From the NCBI RefSeq assembly GCF_004798865.1, contig NW_025336481.1, positions 40,209,619 through 40,273,618 on the forward strand: 64,000 nucleotides of DNA, in the 5' to 3' direction. Origin of the DNA: Varanus komodoensis (Eukaryota; Chordata; Lepidosauria; Squamata; Varanidae). The notes beneath the pieces are model-generated. The model was not told where the DNA came from, did no database searches, and saw nothing but the letters and a program-made list of their open reading frames with translations. Shown piece by piece: positions 22,775-34,639 of this stretch (its first letter is position 1; each line of letters begins with the position of its first letter). The position numbers and the translations under genes are program-made.

Positions 22775-23200
22775 AAATGAACAGATTCCAGAGCAGTGAA
22801 CACACAAAGATCAAAACAAATAAAAGAATAAAAACAATACATCAACAACTAAAAACAAAACAACATTGAGATTGTGTTTGGCAGGCAAGAAAAGGCTTCC
22901 TAGAATAAGATTGTCTTTAGCTGATGCCAAAAGCAACAGTCTTGGTGCCTGTCTGGTTACCCAAGGCAGGCAGCTCCACATTAATGGGGCCACCTCACCA
23001 AAGACCCTTCCCTGATAGACTCCAGTTGATCCACGTGGAACCACCAGAGGAAGGTCCTCCAATGATCTTAGTGACTGAGCAGGTTGGTAAGGAAGGTGTT
23101 CTCTCAGGTATTCTGGTCCCAAGTTGTTCAGGGCTTTGCACATTAGTGCTGAAACCTTAACGCTTCAATCTGGCCTGGAAGCAAATTGGTAGCAGATGCT
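22775..23200 (-). mobile_element. L2/CR1-clade LINE relic, antisense
   Basis: The minus-strand frame 23143-22811 keeps CKALNNLGPEYLREHLPYQP and LVVPRGSTGVYQGRVFGEVA, corresponding to the YKALNGLGPGYL...R region of the copy at 662-1425. The ending is degenerate. Older than that copy. Confidence 0.8.
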
Positions 23201-23649
23201 GTAAAGGAGTTGCATGCAGAAAAAGGGGGACCCTGTTCAACAGCCAAGCTTCTACGCTTAAGGGGGTTTCTTCCTACTGGTACCAGTGGGGACCTTCCTT
23301 TCAAGGTGGAAGAGGGTCCGATCCAGTTTAAGGTCACAATATGGAACAATTATTTATTTAAGAGATTTATATATGCATTTATTTATTTATTTTAGATGTT
23401 TTTTTCAAATTGAAATTTCTGAAGAAAAGGAAGATTAACCATCATGGGGAATGAAATGCTTGAATTATACCAAACATTTCCTCTTCCCTATAACAACAAA
23501 AATGGACTTTGAACATTGCCCTTAGTTAAGCATTTAAAATTGTTTAAACCACTTTCATTACTGCTAAAATGTAGCATAAGTCCTCCCTCCCTGAATAGCT
23601 CTAAAAATCCAAGTTATTTACTAAAACCAGTCATGAAACAGTTGTAAAG

Positions 23650-23985
23650 GTCTAAAAGACCTTTGCAAGGATCCTAACATGCCTGGGAAAATAGAAAAAG
23701 ACCTTCACCTGGTCTCAAAGAGCATCATGTAGCTTCAGGTGAGCTTTTCTGGAGGAGGTGTTCCACAAACAGGATCCCACTTCTGGCAAGGCCCTTTCCC
23801 ACCCACCTCTCTAGGATGCCATCGGCCTTGCCTTATTTAGCAGGAGGCGCCTAGAAGGGGTCCCAGATCCTATGGTCCAGGTATGGGACATAGGAGAGAT
23901 GCTTCTTCAGATAATTTGTCCCCAAGAGCTGGGCTCCCATTTGCCTCCGTTCTAGGTGGACCGTGCGGGTTCCCATAACAGGGAA
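23650..23985 (-). mobile_element. L2/CR1-clade LINE relic, antisense, non-coding
   Basis: AAAAGACCTTCACCTGGTCTC, GAGGAGGTGTTCCACAAACA, AAGGCCCTTTCCCACC and GGAGAGATGCTTCTTCAGAT follow the order of antisense L2-type ORF2 end sequence, as in the copy at 60520-60975. No frame is left. Confidence 0.68.
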
Positions 23986-26900
23986 AGAGCTTTAATTTGC
24001 TAGAGTTGGTCCAGCCAGTATTGACCAACCATTGTCAAGGCAAAGAAAGGAAGGAGAAGGTCCTGAAATGCAGCAAGTCTACTTAAGAAATACTGTTGGA
24101 AGTAGAATAATAAGAAAAAATGTGCACAAAATTTGCAAATGTGTTCATACAAATGTTCAAATTCAGGGTGCAATGTTTAAGCTGGGAAAAGTTCTCAGAC
24201 CTAAGTTTGGAAAATTTAAAAGTCTAAAGGGGAGAGATTTGTCTATCCCTTGGGCTAAGTTATGACTATCAGACTGTCCCTTAGAAATTTCTAGAGGAGA
24301 GAATGAAAACAACCTACCGTTGCCAAAATTGCCGTATGGGAGTGAAAAATGTAAAAGGAAAGGGGTAGGATGGGGTTGAAGGCTCTTCCAGGCTTCAATA
24401 TTCACACTTAGTGAGCAAACAGGATTCTGCAGTATGCCTCAAAAGAGAAGCAAAACAGCAATTGCAAACTGCCACCTTTCGGGACTTTTCCCTGCACTGT
24501 TTTGGAGTTGCTCTGCATGTTGCAGTTGGCAGACTTGGCTCATGTGTGTATTATTTTAAGCATTTCCCAACCACTCCTGTTTGAGTAAGAAACCCCTAAC
24601 AAATAAGGGAACATCTGCTGAGTGGGACACAGCCGTGATCTTGGACTGAGCGCCTAGGTAGCTCTTCCAGTCTAGCTCTCACACGAGATTCCAGCATTGC
24701 ACCAGGGAGGGGCTGAGAACAGGACTTTTCCCACAGCAACTGGCAAGACAGCTGGGAGTGAACTGCTCTCCTGGACACACAGTCCTGGAATGAGTCCAGG
24801 CATCTCTGCCAAGGCGGCCTTTCTTCAGGTGGCTGTTAAAAGTTAATGGGAAATGCTCACTGTGCTTTTGCTTTGGCTGAGCAGGACAGCTCGATCTTGT
24901 CATTTTCTGCTGCCAGTCCCACTGGGAAAAAGATTGACACAAAACAGGTCCCTGCCTCTCTTCCCACCCAAGTGAAGGGCATCTTTAGGAAAGGGTGGAA
25001 AAGACCCCGAATACCCGCTGCTTGGCTCCATTAGCCCAATACAATCTGCTCTCCCAGTGGCTGCTTTTAAGTTCCTTTTTTCAAAGCCTTTGGAAATCTG
25101 GTACAGATCCTCATTCCTTCCTGTTTTGGTGCTCAATCCTTGCCCTGTAAAATGGGCACAAATACAAATATCATCTAGTTAATGAGTTGCTTTGAGGATG
25201 AATGAGATCTGGACTTGGAAGGACTCTAGGTATTCTAAATTATCAGTAACTCACTGGGCTGTGCCAGTCCTGGGTTGCTCAGGTTCCTCTAACAAGGAAC
25301 CACCAATGGATCCACAGTCTGGGGGTGGGGTCCCTTCTCACCACCATTGTGACCAGTTGCTCTTGCCCCTCAGCCCCCTTCTCAGCATTGATGCCACCTG
25401 CTTGTTTGGCGGGCAGGAAGCCCGTGAGCACGCAGGCCCTGGCACCTCCTCTTTCTCCTTCTGACCACCACCATGGCCTGAACCAGAGGCAGGTGAGTGA
25501 ACAGGCTGCAATGGTGAGGAGGGCCAACAGGCTCTTGTCCAGGTACCCCCTGCTGAGGGGGAGGCTCCTTAGTAACTGCCCAAGCATGCCCCCCTTGGCA
25601 TTAGCCCTTTCCCTGCAGGTAACCCACCCACCTCTTCTCCTTGTGCAAGCTGGTTGTGCAAATGAGCTTGCCTTGGTTGAGAATCCACAGGCAACATTTC
25701 CAGGCACCAGAACGGCTGCTGCTAGCACCCAAGGAAAGCTTATCATAACTGGCAAGTAACAAAAAGGTGTTATTTTTAATTTCAACCTTGTAGCACTCTG
25801 GTAAAGTGAGGAGAAATTCATTGCTGATTTTCTTTATTCAGAAAAGCTTGCTTTGCTAATGGCATGCGTGGGAGCATGTCAGCCAAGGTTGGAATTGTAT
25901 TTACAACTGCAGACAAATGTGGCCATCAAGGGACACTCAAGTCCTTTGCTCAAAGGGGCAGGTTTATTTTTCAGGAAGGGTGGTGGAACAAGGAGCTGTA
26001 GCAAGCCCTCAAAAGGGTCTACAGCAGGTACATGCAGCCAAGGATGTGATCAGTGGTGTCACACATTTTCTGAGCACTGATTCTTAGGTCGCTTACACAG
26101 CACCCCCATGGAAAATTTGCGCCCACCCTCTGGGTCACAAGGTGGTTCTTCCATGCCAGTGCACAAACCTTCCGCATGCAGCACTATTTTCTTTTGTGGG
26201 GGGGGGGGGCATATTTGCAACATCACACATTGCAAGATGTAATTCCAGCATATCAAGGGCTGTGCAATTAAGCAAGGGCTCTTTTTTTTTTTGCTTCGAT
26301 CTCTGAAAGCAACTCTGAGAACGAAGAGAACTGATGAGCTATGATTTCATGAGAACTGACCACATAAAACCTTTTGAATTACCAATGCAAAAACTCCTCT
26401 CATGTGGAAAACCACATGGTACAATATGACTAGATGAAAGTTAGTCATGAAAGCCCATGAAATAATAGAAAAACCTCCAGTGTATTGTGACAATCAAACT
26501 TCAAAACAACAAAACACTGAAACAAAAAACTTTCCATCTCTTGGGGCCTGTTTGGTCTCTGCTGCATTTTTTTTTTTTTTTTTTTTTTTTTGGAGCTTGA
26601 GGTTTTATTTCTGACTTTTGCAGAACACAAACACAAACCACAGCCAACTCACAAGGTTGCACCCTTTAAACACACAACACAGCAGTGGCCTATGAAAGTT
26701 TAGAATAAGTAAACTGAACAAGATCCTTACCAAAGAGAAATGGACATGCTGTGACACATCACTCAAACAGGAAGGGAAAATACACGTTCCTTGCAATGGA
26801 GGGTATCTTTTTAAGCATGCTCTGAAGCAAGGAAAGAAATACAGCCTACTGAGAACACCGCAACTGACATCTTGGCACTACTGTTCCTTTCCCAGCGCTT

Positions 26901-27279
26901 TCAGAGCCAAACTACACAGCACGCCCACTGTGCTGCGTGTGACTGGAAAACAGTTTTTTATTTACTCTAGTCTAAATTTGCATGGCCCTGATTCAGACTG
27001 GGAGCACTGCACACCAGGGGATGGGGTGGGGGGAGAATCATCCCTCTGATTCCAGCCCCATGTTTCCCCTCCCTTGTGTGTGTGGGGTGGTGGCAAAGAA
27101 GGGGAGAAATGGTCAAGAGGTGAGGAGGCAATTGCAAAAATAGTAACAGTGTCGCCTTATTTGTGTTTGTTGACTGTCCACCATGTTTCCCCCTTTTATC
27201 CTGGCTCCTTTAACTTTCCTGCTTTCTAACTCCCTATTTCCTCCCTCATCCTGGGCTTCTTTATAGGAGAGATTTGTTT
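23986..27279. other. No recognised gene; short homopolymers only
   Basis: A T-run of about 24 at 26567-26591 and a G-run at 26202-26212 occur. The minus frame at 25821-25279 (180 codons) overlaps a 144-codon plus frame through the same GC-rich DNA. Neither shows a domain, and I treat both as chance frames. Confidence 0.45.
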
Positions 27280-27284
27280 TGCAC

Positions 27285-27500
27285 TTACGATCCTTTACTC
27301 ATGCAAGTTTGTCAGGTCTTTTCATGACATCCTCATCCTCCAGGACCTATCCCGTGTTTTCAAGCTATTTCCCTGTTTTGGTTTGTATTTTTAAGTGCAC
27401 GGATAATGAGATACTTATTTTCAAACCAGAACAAAAACCTTGCGAGAAAGTGCAATTCCGCTACAGTGTGACTATCTCACAGTGCCACCTTGTGGCTGAT
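27285..27500 (+). repeat. Unidentified dispersed element, copy 1
   Basis: Aligns with 28455-28680 along its length: TTTACTCATGCAAGTTTG, GACATCCTCATCCTCCAGG, CTATCCCGTGTTTTCAAGC, GCGAGAAAGTGCA and the end CACAGTGCCACCTTGTGGCTG. The copies differ at perhaps a third of positions, suggesting an old element. No known family is assigned. Confidence 0.6.
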
Positions 27501-27654
27501 TAAATGAATGTGCAGAAATGCAGAGAAATGCAATGCTAGGAGAGCAGCCATGTAAAGGATGCACTTTTCCTTCTGCAATGAAAACAGGAGGAGTTGCAGT
27601 AAAGGATAGCAGTGGGATACACTCCTCGTTTGGGAAAGCCTCTGCTTCTCTGGC

Positions 27655-27730
27655 TGCTCTTCCTTCCTTTTTCTCTACCACTGCCTCCTCTCTCTCTCTC
27701 TCTCTGGCCCTTCTCTCTGTCCTCACTCTC
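27655..27730. repeat. Pyrimidine-rich (CT)n tract
   Basis: Contains CTCTCTCTCTCTCTCTCT within a wider C/T-rich stretch to about 27810. The long frames on both strands here (for example 28035-27472 minus) arise from this biased composition, not from a gene. Confidence 0.8.
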
Positions 27731-28146
27731 TCGCTCCTGACTTCCATCCTTCTATCTTTCTGGATTCGCCGCACACCACAGATCCTCTTTCTCTCTCTTC
27801 TTCCTTCTCCCTCCATCCTCATGCAGCTGAATAGCGCAATTTCTCCATTCATTTGCATGGCATGAGAAAAAGACCCCTGCCAAATATTGGCTGAAAGGCT
27901 GTGAAATCCCTTCCCCTCCACTTGCACCAGGGATCCGTGGTGGGAGGCAGAGGTTGTCCTCAATCCCACCATTTTCGGAATGTGTGCTTGTTTTTTCTCT
28001 ACAAGCCAAAGGTACAATGTGTGTTTTGAGAGCAAACATCAACCTGAGTGAAAATCACCTGGATGGGGGAAAGCACATCCCCCTGCCTAGGACCTGTTGC
28101 CTCAAGAATCCTTGCTGGGGGGTGTACTTTGCCCCCACCGTTGCTG

Positions 28147-28173
28147 TGCAGAGATGACCCCCCCCCCCCCCCC
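28147..28173. repeat. Poly-C run
   Basis: A run of about 18 C. It lies in otherwise unassigned sequence between the two copies of the unidentified element. Confidence 0.9.
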
Positions 28174-28454
28174 ATGCAAGGGAATAGTTCTGTACACTGT
28201 TGGAAGGAGAACATTAACTTTCGTGGGCTGCCTTGGCATAGGCCTGTGGGTGCAGCTGGACAGCTGACCCTGGTAAAGACATCAGTATAGACCACTCCTT
28301 CCTAAAAGGGGGGTTGTTGTTGTTGTTGTTACTGACATAGGCAGTGATGCAGTCGTGTGTAATGACGGTCAGAAAAAGCTTACAGTGAGAGAAGTTAACA
28401 AAGATACCACTGAAGCCTTGCTGAAGCCGGTAAAGATGGCAGCTATTATGCGTA

Positions 28455-28680
28455 TTTATTGTGCACTCGGGATTCCTCACTCATGGTAGTTTGCAGGAGG
28501 TTTATATGACATTGTCATTCTTCAGGGCCTCTCCCAGGTTTTGCAGCCATTTTCATGGCTCGTGTTTTGGTGAGAAAAGGCAAGTATTCTCTCCTAGCCT
28601 TGTAAAAAGATGTTATGAGAAGCCTGTGTATTTTCACAATCCCACTGTACAGCAATACCACCTCGTGGTTGTGTGAGGCA
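28455..28680 (+). repeat. Unidentified dispersed element, copy 2
   Basis: TCCTCACTCATGGTAGTTTG, GACATTGTCATTCTTCAGGG, CTCTCCCAGGTTTTGCAGCC and the end AGCAATACCACCTCGTGGTTG match the copy at 27285-27500 in the same orientation. A similar end motif is near 15345. Confidence 0.6.
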
Positions 28681-28789
28681 ATATACAGACAGGCAGAGAA
28701 AGAAGAACCCTTGGGGTGGGAGGTGAAACAAGCATAAAGGATCTGCTCTTAATCCCACGAAGAAATTGAAAGGAGACGGCTTGGTGAAA

Positions 28790-29135
28790 TGTCATCTTAA
28801 AAGCCTCATGTAGAGAAACCCACTGCGAATATCCTGGACAGACAGAAAGTTGAACAAATCAAGCCAGAGCTTTCCCTGGGAGCCAAAACTTAGGCTGTCA
28901 TTCTTTAGGCACAACATGTGAAGGGATGATTCCCTGGAGAAGACAATCATGCTGGGGAAAGTCAAAGGCAGAGAGAAGAGGAAGACCAAATAAGGGATGG
29001 ACGGACTCCATCAAGGAAACCACAGCCTTGAATTTCAAACAGCTAAGCAGAGATGTCTTGGACAGGGCATTCTGAAAGGCTTTCGTGAGTAGGGTCATGA
29101 TAAGTCAGAGATACTTGACGGCACATAACAACGGG
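28790..29135 (+). mobile_element. RTE-clade LINE 3' end, family 2, sense
   Basis: Reads ACTGCGAATATCCTGGACAG, AGACAATCATGCTGGGGAAA, GAGAGAAGAGGAAGACC, TGGACGGACTCCATCAAGGA and ends AGGGTCATGATAAGTCAG ... CTTGACGGCACATAACAAC. In protein terms this is the TIMLGK...R.KRGRP..RW.DSIKE end of the RTE ORF2. Frameshifted and palm missing. Confidence 0.87.
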
Positions 29136-29944
29136 AAGGCCATTATCTCAATGAACTCCTGGAACTAGTTCTATGGATTTGTTCTGCACATGGTGGACCT
29201 CTTTCCCCTTGTGACAGAAGAACCACTTCATATAGAATTCATGGAAAGTATATCCCCAGAATATTTTTGAGCAATGCTACAATAACGTAATGCACACATA
29301 TATTCAAATGTATCACAAAGCCCCTCCCATATAAACAGGCTCCATTTCATTGGCTCTTTCCTGTCTTGCAGAAGTCATTCTTGATCCAGATTTTCCCGTC
29401 CCCACAAAAGTTCCATTTCGCACGTTTCACTTCCCATCTGGCCTAATTCACATGAGCGAGGGACATCAATGGAGCGGGGTTGATGGTGTAACAAATTCCT
29501 GCTGAAACATCGATAAGGTGGTGACTCCATGGTGCAGGATAAGATGGGTGGCCCTTTGCCAAGCCTCTCGCCCTCCTTGCTTCGTTATGTGGGGAGCCAC
29601 ATTGCTGGAAGGACTGGCCACAGGTGACTCGCAAGAGTTGCCTTGAGATCGGGGTCAGCTCTCGCAGGAGAGCCTTAGCTCAGGCAGGCAGCAGCAGGGG
29701 CTAATGGGAGAGGGTCTCTGCAGCCACAGAAAGGGGGTGCTGCACAGGTGAGGCTGTTGCATGCGCCTTCTCCGGCCTCAAGCAGTGAAAGCGCTTGTAG
29801 CAGGGCTGGCTGTGGAAGCTTTGAAACAGAGTTGTTAGCTCACTCTGCGCTTTTCTCTTTGACGTAGCACTTACCACAAGTGGTAGGCAGACCCCAAGAA
29901 TGGCTTTGAAATTGAATTTGGACCTTGAGATGAAAGAGGGCCCA
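29136..29944. other. No recognised feature
   Basis: No repeat family or exon identified. Confidence 0.45.
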
Positions 29945-30178
29945 CACGGTGTGATGGTGGGAGAGCCGGACTGGGGGCTTGGGAGATCTGAGTTCGAATC
30001 CCTACTCGGCCACAAAGCTCACCGGTGACCTTGAGTCAGTCATGGATTCTCAGGCCAACCAACTTCACAGCTGTTGCTGTGAGGATAAAATGGAGAGGAA
30101 GGGGACTACGTACACTGCCTTGGGCTCCTTGTAAGAGGGAAAAATGGTGGGAAAGAAATGTAATGTAATAATAAAAGC
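29945..30178 (+). mobile_element. tRNA-derived SINE, near full length, sense
   Basis: The head contains GTGTGATGGTGGGAGAGCCG (A-box region) and CTGAGTTCGAATCCCTAC (B-box region). The body reads CCTTGAGTCAGTCATGG, TGTTGCTGTGAGGATAAAAT and GGAGAGGAAGGGGACTACGT. The tail is AAGAAATGTAATGTAATAATAAAA. The pol III promoter is recognisable, so it may once have been a source copy. The same family is antisense at 38130, 46000, 46288 and 33450. Confidence 0.9.
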
Positions 30179-31103
30179 AGAGCCAACCTGATCTAGCTGG
30201 GCCAAGATGCTCTGGCATAATGAAGCGTCTTAAACCAAGTGAAGTTCTCCCAGATGGCAGAACAGGGATTTGAACTAAATTGCACCATCTAAATTCTATC
30301 TGAATATTCAATGAGCTGCTTTAACACACACATGAATATGCACAGTGAACATGGATGGAATCTTAAATAGTAAAGACTTCCTATACATGTCTGTTATTTA
30401 AATTCTTGCAATTTATACAAACACCTGACATTTCAATCAAACATTCCATCAGTGAAGTACATTTAAAACCAAAGTAATACACCACACACTAGAAGCAGTC
30501 AAAGCAGTAATCCTAATAAGGCCTCAGTTAAATTGGAAGGGGAAGAGGAGCTTTCCAGCCTCCAAATGGTCATCAGAACAGAATAGCTGTCCTGACCTCT
30601 TAGAAATGGATATCAAGCAAGCTTTCCGGCTGCCTCTCAGAAGACTTATTTCTGTGACTTAAAATATTTCCAGCTTGTAACACAAACCCATGGAACGAGA
30701 TGTGTTGAGGTGGCTACTATATGACAGCCAGAACATCCTTCCAATTTCAACAGGAGATTAGCAAGGGGGTATTTGAAATTCTCCCAGCCTCTGTCTCTTT
30801 GGCTTTGACATTTCTGCAGCATTAAACCAAACCCTGCTTGGAGTATTTGCTTGCTTCTTTCAGTGTCTGGGCATTATGGAAACAAGCTTTAAGAGATCAT
30901 CAAGTTCATTTGAACAGTAATGTGACAGACAATGTGGAAACAGTGATCTCTTCTACACGGTATGGTATCTTCAGGAACTGACTTGAACAAAGAGAAGTCA
31001 AAAGCCAGTGGCCGTTCAACTGGGCTCGTTTTCCAGAGGACAGCCGGTCTTCATTTGTTTGTAGACCAGTTTTCTCTACTTTTAAGCCAACCAATAACCA
31101 ACA
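30179..31103. other. No recognised feature
   Basis: No repeats or exons identified up to the assembly gap. Confidence 0.45.
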
Positions 31104-31203
31104 NNNNNNNNNNNNNNNNNNNNNNNNNNNNNNNNNNNNNNNNNNNNNNNNNNNNNNNNNNNNNNNNNNNNNNNNNNNNNNNNNNNNNNNNNNNNNNNNN
31201 NNN
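31104..31203. other. Assembly gap of exactly 100 N
   Basis: A round 100-N block usually marks a gap of unknown length. It is flanked by CCAATAACCAACA at 31091-31103 and its exact reverse complement TGTTGGTTATTGG at 31204-31216. Frames running through it are meaningless. Confidence 0.98.
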
Positions 31204-31224
31204 TGTTGGTTATTGGGCAGATTT

Positions 31225-31455
31225 GGAATGTAAATAAAATAATAAATCACAGCATCATAAAACCAAATTAAAACCAGCAGCAGAATAAAGGCACTGAAAC
31301 AGTTCTTTAAAAGCCTGGAAAATGAAAAAGGTCTTCACTTGACATAAAAATGACCTTCATGTGGGCACAAGGCCAGAATCACTCTGTTGAGAGTGTTTCA
31401 CAGACAAGGTTCCACTGCCTTCCAGGTCTTCTGCCCTGCAGTGATGTGGGTTTAC
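31225..31455 (-). mobile_element. L2/CR1-clade LINE relic, antisense
   Basis: AAATAAAATAATAAATCACA, TTAAAACCAGCAGCAGAATA and then AAAAAGGTCTTCACTTGAC, GAGTGTTTCACAGACAAGG follow the antisense L2 3' order (A-rich UTR, then AAAAAGGTCTT..CCTGGCG). Heavily decayed. Confidence 0.65.
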
Positions 31456-31932
31456 AGGAAAAAATAAACTGCAAAATTTTCTGGAAAAATTTCTAATGCT
31501 CTAAATAATGTTATTTGATTTAGTATGTCTGTTTGCCTCATTTTTATTCCCCAACAAACATTCTTCCTCAATAACTGCACAGAATCTCTCATATTTAATA
31601 AGCAGAACTAAAAATGTAATCCATGTCAATTTTATGTGCAGCATAAATGCATCAAAAGTTTTCCCAATGGCTATAAAATATTTGAACTGAAATATTTGCT
31701 GAGGGGGAAATTAAATTAACCATGCAATATAGTTTACATATTATATTCTCAACCCTAACCTTTTATATAGAAATATGCTATTGGGATATTTGTAAAAAGA
31801 CAGTTACATATGCTTCCTTCTGATGTTTGTGTAAATTTAGAAAAAATGACCATACTGTTTTTAGGATATATACCCAGAGAGCTGATATATCTTACATTAA
31901 CAGTTTTGCTTTGATTCTTTATTTTCTCATTA
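31456..31932. other. No recognised feature
   Basis: AT-rich, no family identified. Confidence 0.45.
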
Positions 31933-32215
31933 CTGTTGTTGCTGCTGTTATGTGCCATCAAATCATCTCTGATTCATGGTGACCCTGTGAATGAAGCCTT
32001 CCAAAATGTCCTATTGATGTCAGCCCTGCTTGGCTCTTGAAAATTCAAGGCTGTGACTTCCTTTAGGGAGTCAATCCATCTTATCTCTGGTCCTCCTTTT
32101 CTTCTTCTGCCTGTGGCTTTCCCGAGCATGATTGTCTTCTCCAGGGGGTTTGACCTTCTCATGATGTGTCCAAAGCGTGATAGACTCAGCTTTGTAACCT
32201 CTGTCCTTGTCTCAT
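31933..32215 (-). mobile_element. RTE-clade LINE 3' end, family 2, antisense
   Basis: The minus frame 32162-31974 reads RRSNPLEKTIMLGKATGRRR, KGGPEIRWIDSLKEVTALNF, the RTE ORF2 C-terminus. The DNA begins TTATGTGCCATCAAATCATC, the family 3' end. Same family as 10425 and 28790. Confidence 0.88.
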
Positions 32216-32244
32216 TTGATGGAGAACCAGCAGGAGAGCCTTAG

Positions 32245-32900
32245 ATGTTGATCTTTATGTTTAGAAGGAAATGTTCTTTCAGGTAAGTTGGCCCCAAGCT
32301 ACTGAGGGTTTTAAAGATTAAACCAGCCCTTTGAAACAGACTAGCACACAAATCAATGTAATAATAAGAACAATGCAGATGGAGACATACTGGCCTAAAA
32401 CAATTACATTGCCATGTCTTCATGCAGTCATCCTGTTCTGCAGTAATTCAAATTTCCAGGCCATTTTCAAAGACAGTCCCATGTTGCAATAACCCAAACA
32501 TGAGGTTACCAGAACATGAACAACCGTTTATAGGCCATCTCTGTCTTGGGAAAGCTGCAATTAGCACACCACCCTAAGCAGATCAAAGTCACACTAAGGC
32601 ACCATGACTGCCTGCACCTCTGATGATAATGACAGGGCTAAAGGCACCCTCAGACTATGCAACTGCCCCATTAGAGGGACTGCAACCACCTCCAGAAAGG
32701 GCCAAATGCCATTCAATCAGACAGATGGGCATCAAGTGCCTCTACCTTGCCTGGACTGAGCCCCAGCTTATTAGCCCCGTCTCTACAGCCACTGAGAAGT
32801 GCTCTGCCGACCATTGGAAGCCACCTAAAACAAAGTCACCAGGGTACCATCCTTCAGACTGAGGCCAGCTGGATGGAACATGCTGATTTTGGAGCCCTCT
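32245..32900 (-). mobile_element. L2/CR1-clade LINE relic, antisense
   Basis: ATGTTCTTTCAGGTAAGTTG, CTACTGAGGGTTTTAAAGAT, GCAATAACCCAAACATGAGG and CTTGCCTGGACTGAGCCCCA match antisense ORF2 sequence further 5' than most L2 copies here. No frame of length survives. Confidence 0.68.
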
Positions 32901-33449
32901 GTTCATCTTCAGACCTGACATCAAAAGCTGGGCAGGATGGATGGAACAACAAAGGCCCTTTCAACTCCATTTCTTCAAAAGCTGCATTTAGCATCAGACT
33001 AGTGTCTCAGTTTGTCTAGCTTTCTTACTTTGGCAAAAGCAGTGGGTGGGGCTGAGAGATGGGGCAGATCCATGGCCATTCTTTTCCGAACCCTCCCCCA
33101 CCCACTGGCATGCCCCCTTCATCTTCCTCCCTCCTCCCCTGAGGAACAGGCAGCAAAATTTCAGAGAAGAGGAGCTGGAAGGGGCAGTGTTGGGTGATCC
33201 CTGCTCGGATTTCCCCCTCCAAGGTCATTATGTTGCCTATCTCTTGTTGGTGCTGGTGTTGGAAGCCCCAACATCCTATGACCCCCTCAGAGACCTTCTG
33301 ATAGCTCTCAGATGCGATCATCTTTGAAAGCTTTGCTTACTAATTTTTCATTCAACAATATACATAATCTAAAAGTGTCTGTAGGTACGCATGCACATAC
33401 ATGACACTGATATCCTATTCTTTCTTCTCACAAGGAAACCCTGCATGAT

Positions 33450-33690
33450 CTTGGTTCTCTTGATTTTATTCTTACACCACCCTATGAAGTACATTAGGCT
33501 GAGATTCAGTGATTGGACGTAAACAGCATGAAACCTGCACTCAGCTGCTAAATAAGGTTGCGTGCAGGTTGCAAATGAACCACAGCCTTGTTGAAGCAAG
33601 CACTTCCGTGTTGTCTTCATGCTGAAAGGCACACAGTGAGCTTCCTGACCCAGTGGGGACTAGAACCTGGATCACCAAGCACTCGAACCA
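33450..33690 (-). mobile_element. tRNA-derived SINE, antisense, split by about 110 bp
   Basis: The left part has CACCACCCTATGAAGTACAT and TAGGCTGAGATTCAGTGATT. The right part has CACACAGTGAGCTTCCTGAC, CCAGTGGGGACTAGAACCTG and GATCACCAAGCACTCGAACC. Between them, about 33517-33630, lies non-SINE sequence. Either an insertion or a local rearrangement. Confidence 0.62.
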
Positions 33691-34129
33691 ATCCTCCCAT
33701 GGGCTCTCTATTACCTGTCCAAATAAAATCATTTCACAATCACCGTCCTCAGAAGCCACCTGATAGCTCCACCTGGTGTTACCAGGTCTGAAACAACAAT
33801 GGACAGATTTCATAACAAACCTTGACAAAACTGCAAACAGAAAGAAATGCATTAAGGTCGCTCTTCCCCTTTCTGACAAAATAAGCTCTAAAGCCTTCTC
33901 ACAGACCACAGAATGCCAAAACTCTGTCAGAGGAAATCAAACAAAATGAAGGAAAGAAAATTGTTCAAGTCAACCCATTATACCCTTATTTTAGAGCTTC
34001 TTCCTTGGAAAAAATAGGTGAGCAACACGAAATGCCGGATTACAACTCTCATGTGGACTATGTGATTTTTTCTCTTTCTCTAAAAAGTACTTTTCCCTTT
34101 ACTTTCTTTTAAAGGCTGCCATGGTTTTG

Positions 34130-34555
34130 GCAATTTGCCATGCACACCAGTGGAAGGCTGGCAGTGACCAGAGTCTCATGGAAGCTGCCATGCCGTGTTG
34201 ATGGACCTGGGGATAGGAAAACCATCCATTTCCAAGCTCGCCAAAATTTTCCAAAATCCCCTTCGAAGCTTGTGTCAACCCATGTCAGCTTTCGAACTGC
34301 TCTTTTTGGCATGAACTAGGAGAACGTGTAGCTTGAACAGAAAAGAACACATTTCTGTGTGTCTTTTTAAAAAGCATGCACTTTATCTTTGTTGACAATG
34401 TGTGAAAATGCGTATTTTGGAATGCAATCAAATTCAGCTCAGATTTGGGAACTTGCAAACCATCCTCAAAAAACACCTTGTGGTTGCATTTGGGATTGTG
34501 AATAGAACATGCATAGTTTGTGAATATCCCTAGATAGGGGGCCCTGGCCCAGCTG
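34130..34555. repeat. Possible dispersed AT-rich repeat
   Basis: TTTTTAAAAAGCATGCACTT, ATGTGTGAAAATGCGTATTT and TGTGAATATCCCTAGATAGG recall motifs near 18140-18560 and 61870-62165. The family is unassigned and the limits are approximate. Confidence 0.35.
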
Positions 34556-34566
34556 GCTGCTTTAAA

Positions 34567-34635
34567 AAGGAAGGAAGGAAGGAAGGAAGGAAGGAAGGAA
34601 GGAAGGAAGGAAGGAAGGAAGGAAGGAAGGAAGGA
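34567..34635. repeat. (GGAA)n microsatellite
   Basis: About 17 uninterrupted GGAA units. In other vertebrates such arrays can bind ETS-family factors; relevance here is unknown. Confidence 0.97.
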
Positions 34636-34639
34636 GATA

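Noticed and set aside
25279-25821. 180-codon minus-strand frame (and 144 codons on the plus strand)
   Set aside because: The two frames overlap in GC-rich DNA, contain no recognisable domain, and have no supporting splice or start context. Likely chance.
27472-28035. 187-codon minus-strand frame rich in Arg and Glu
   Set aside because: Produced by the (CT)n tract; low-complexity composition, no domain.
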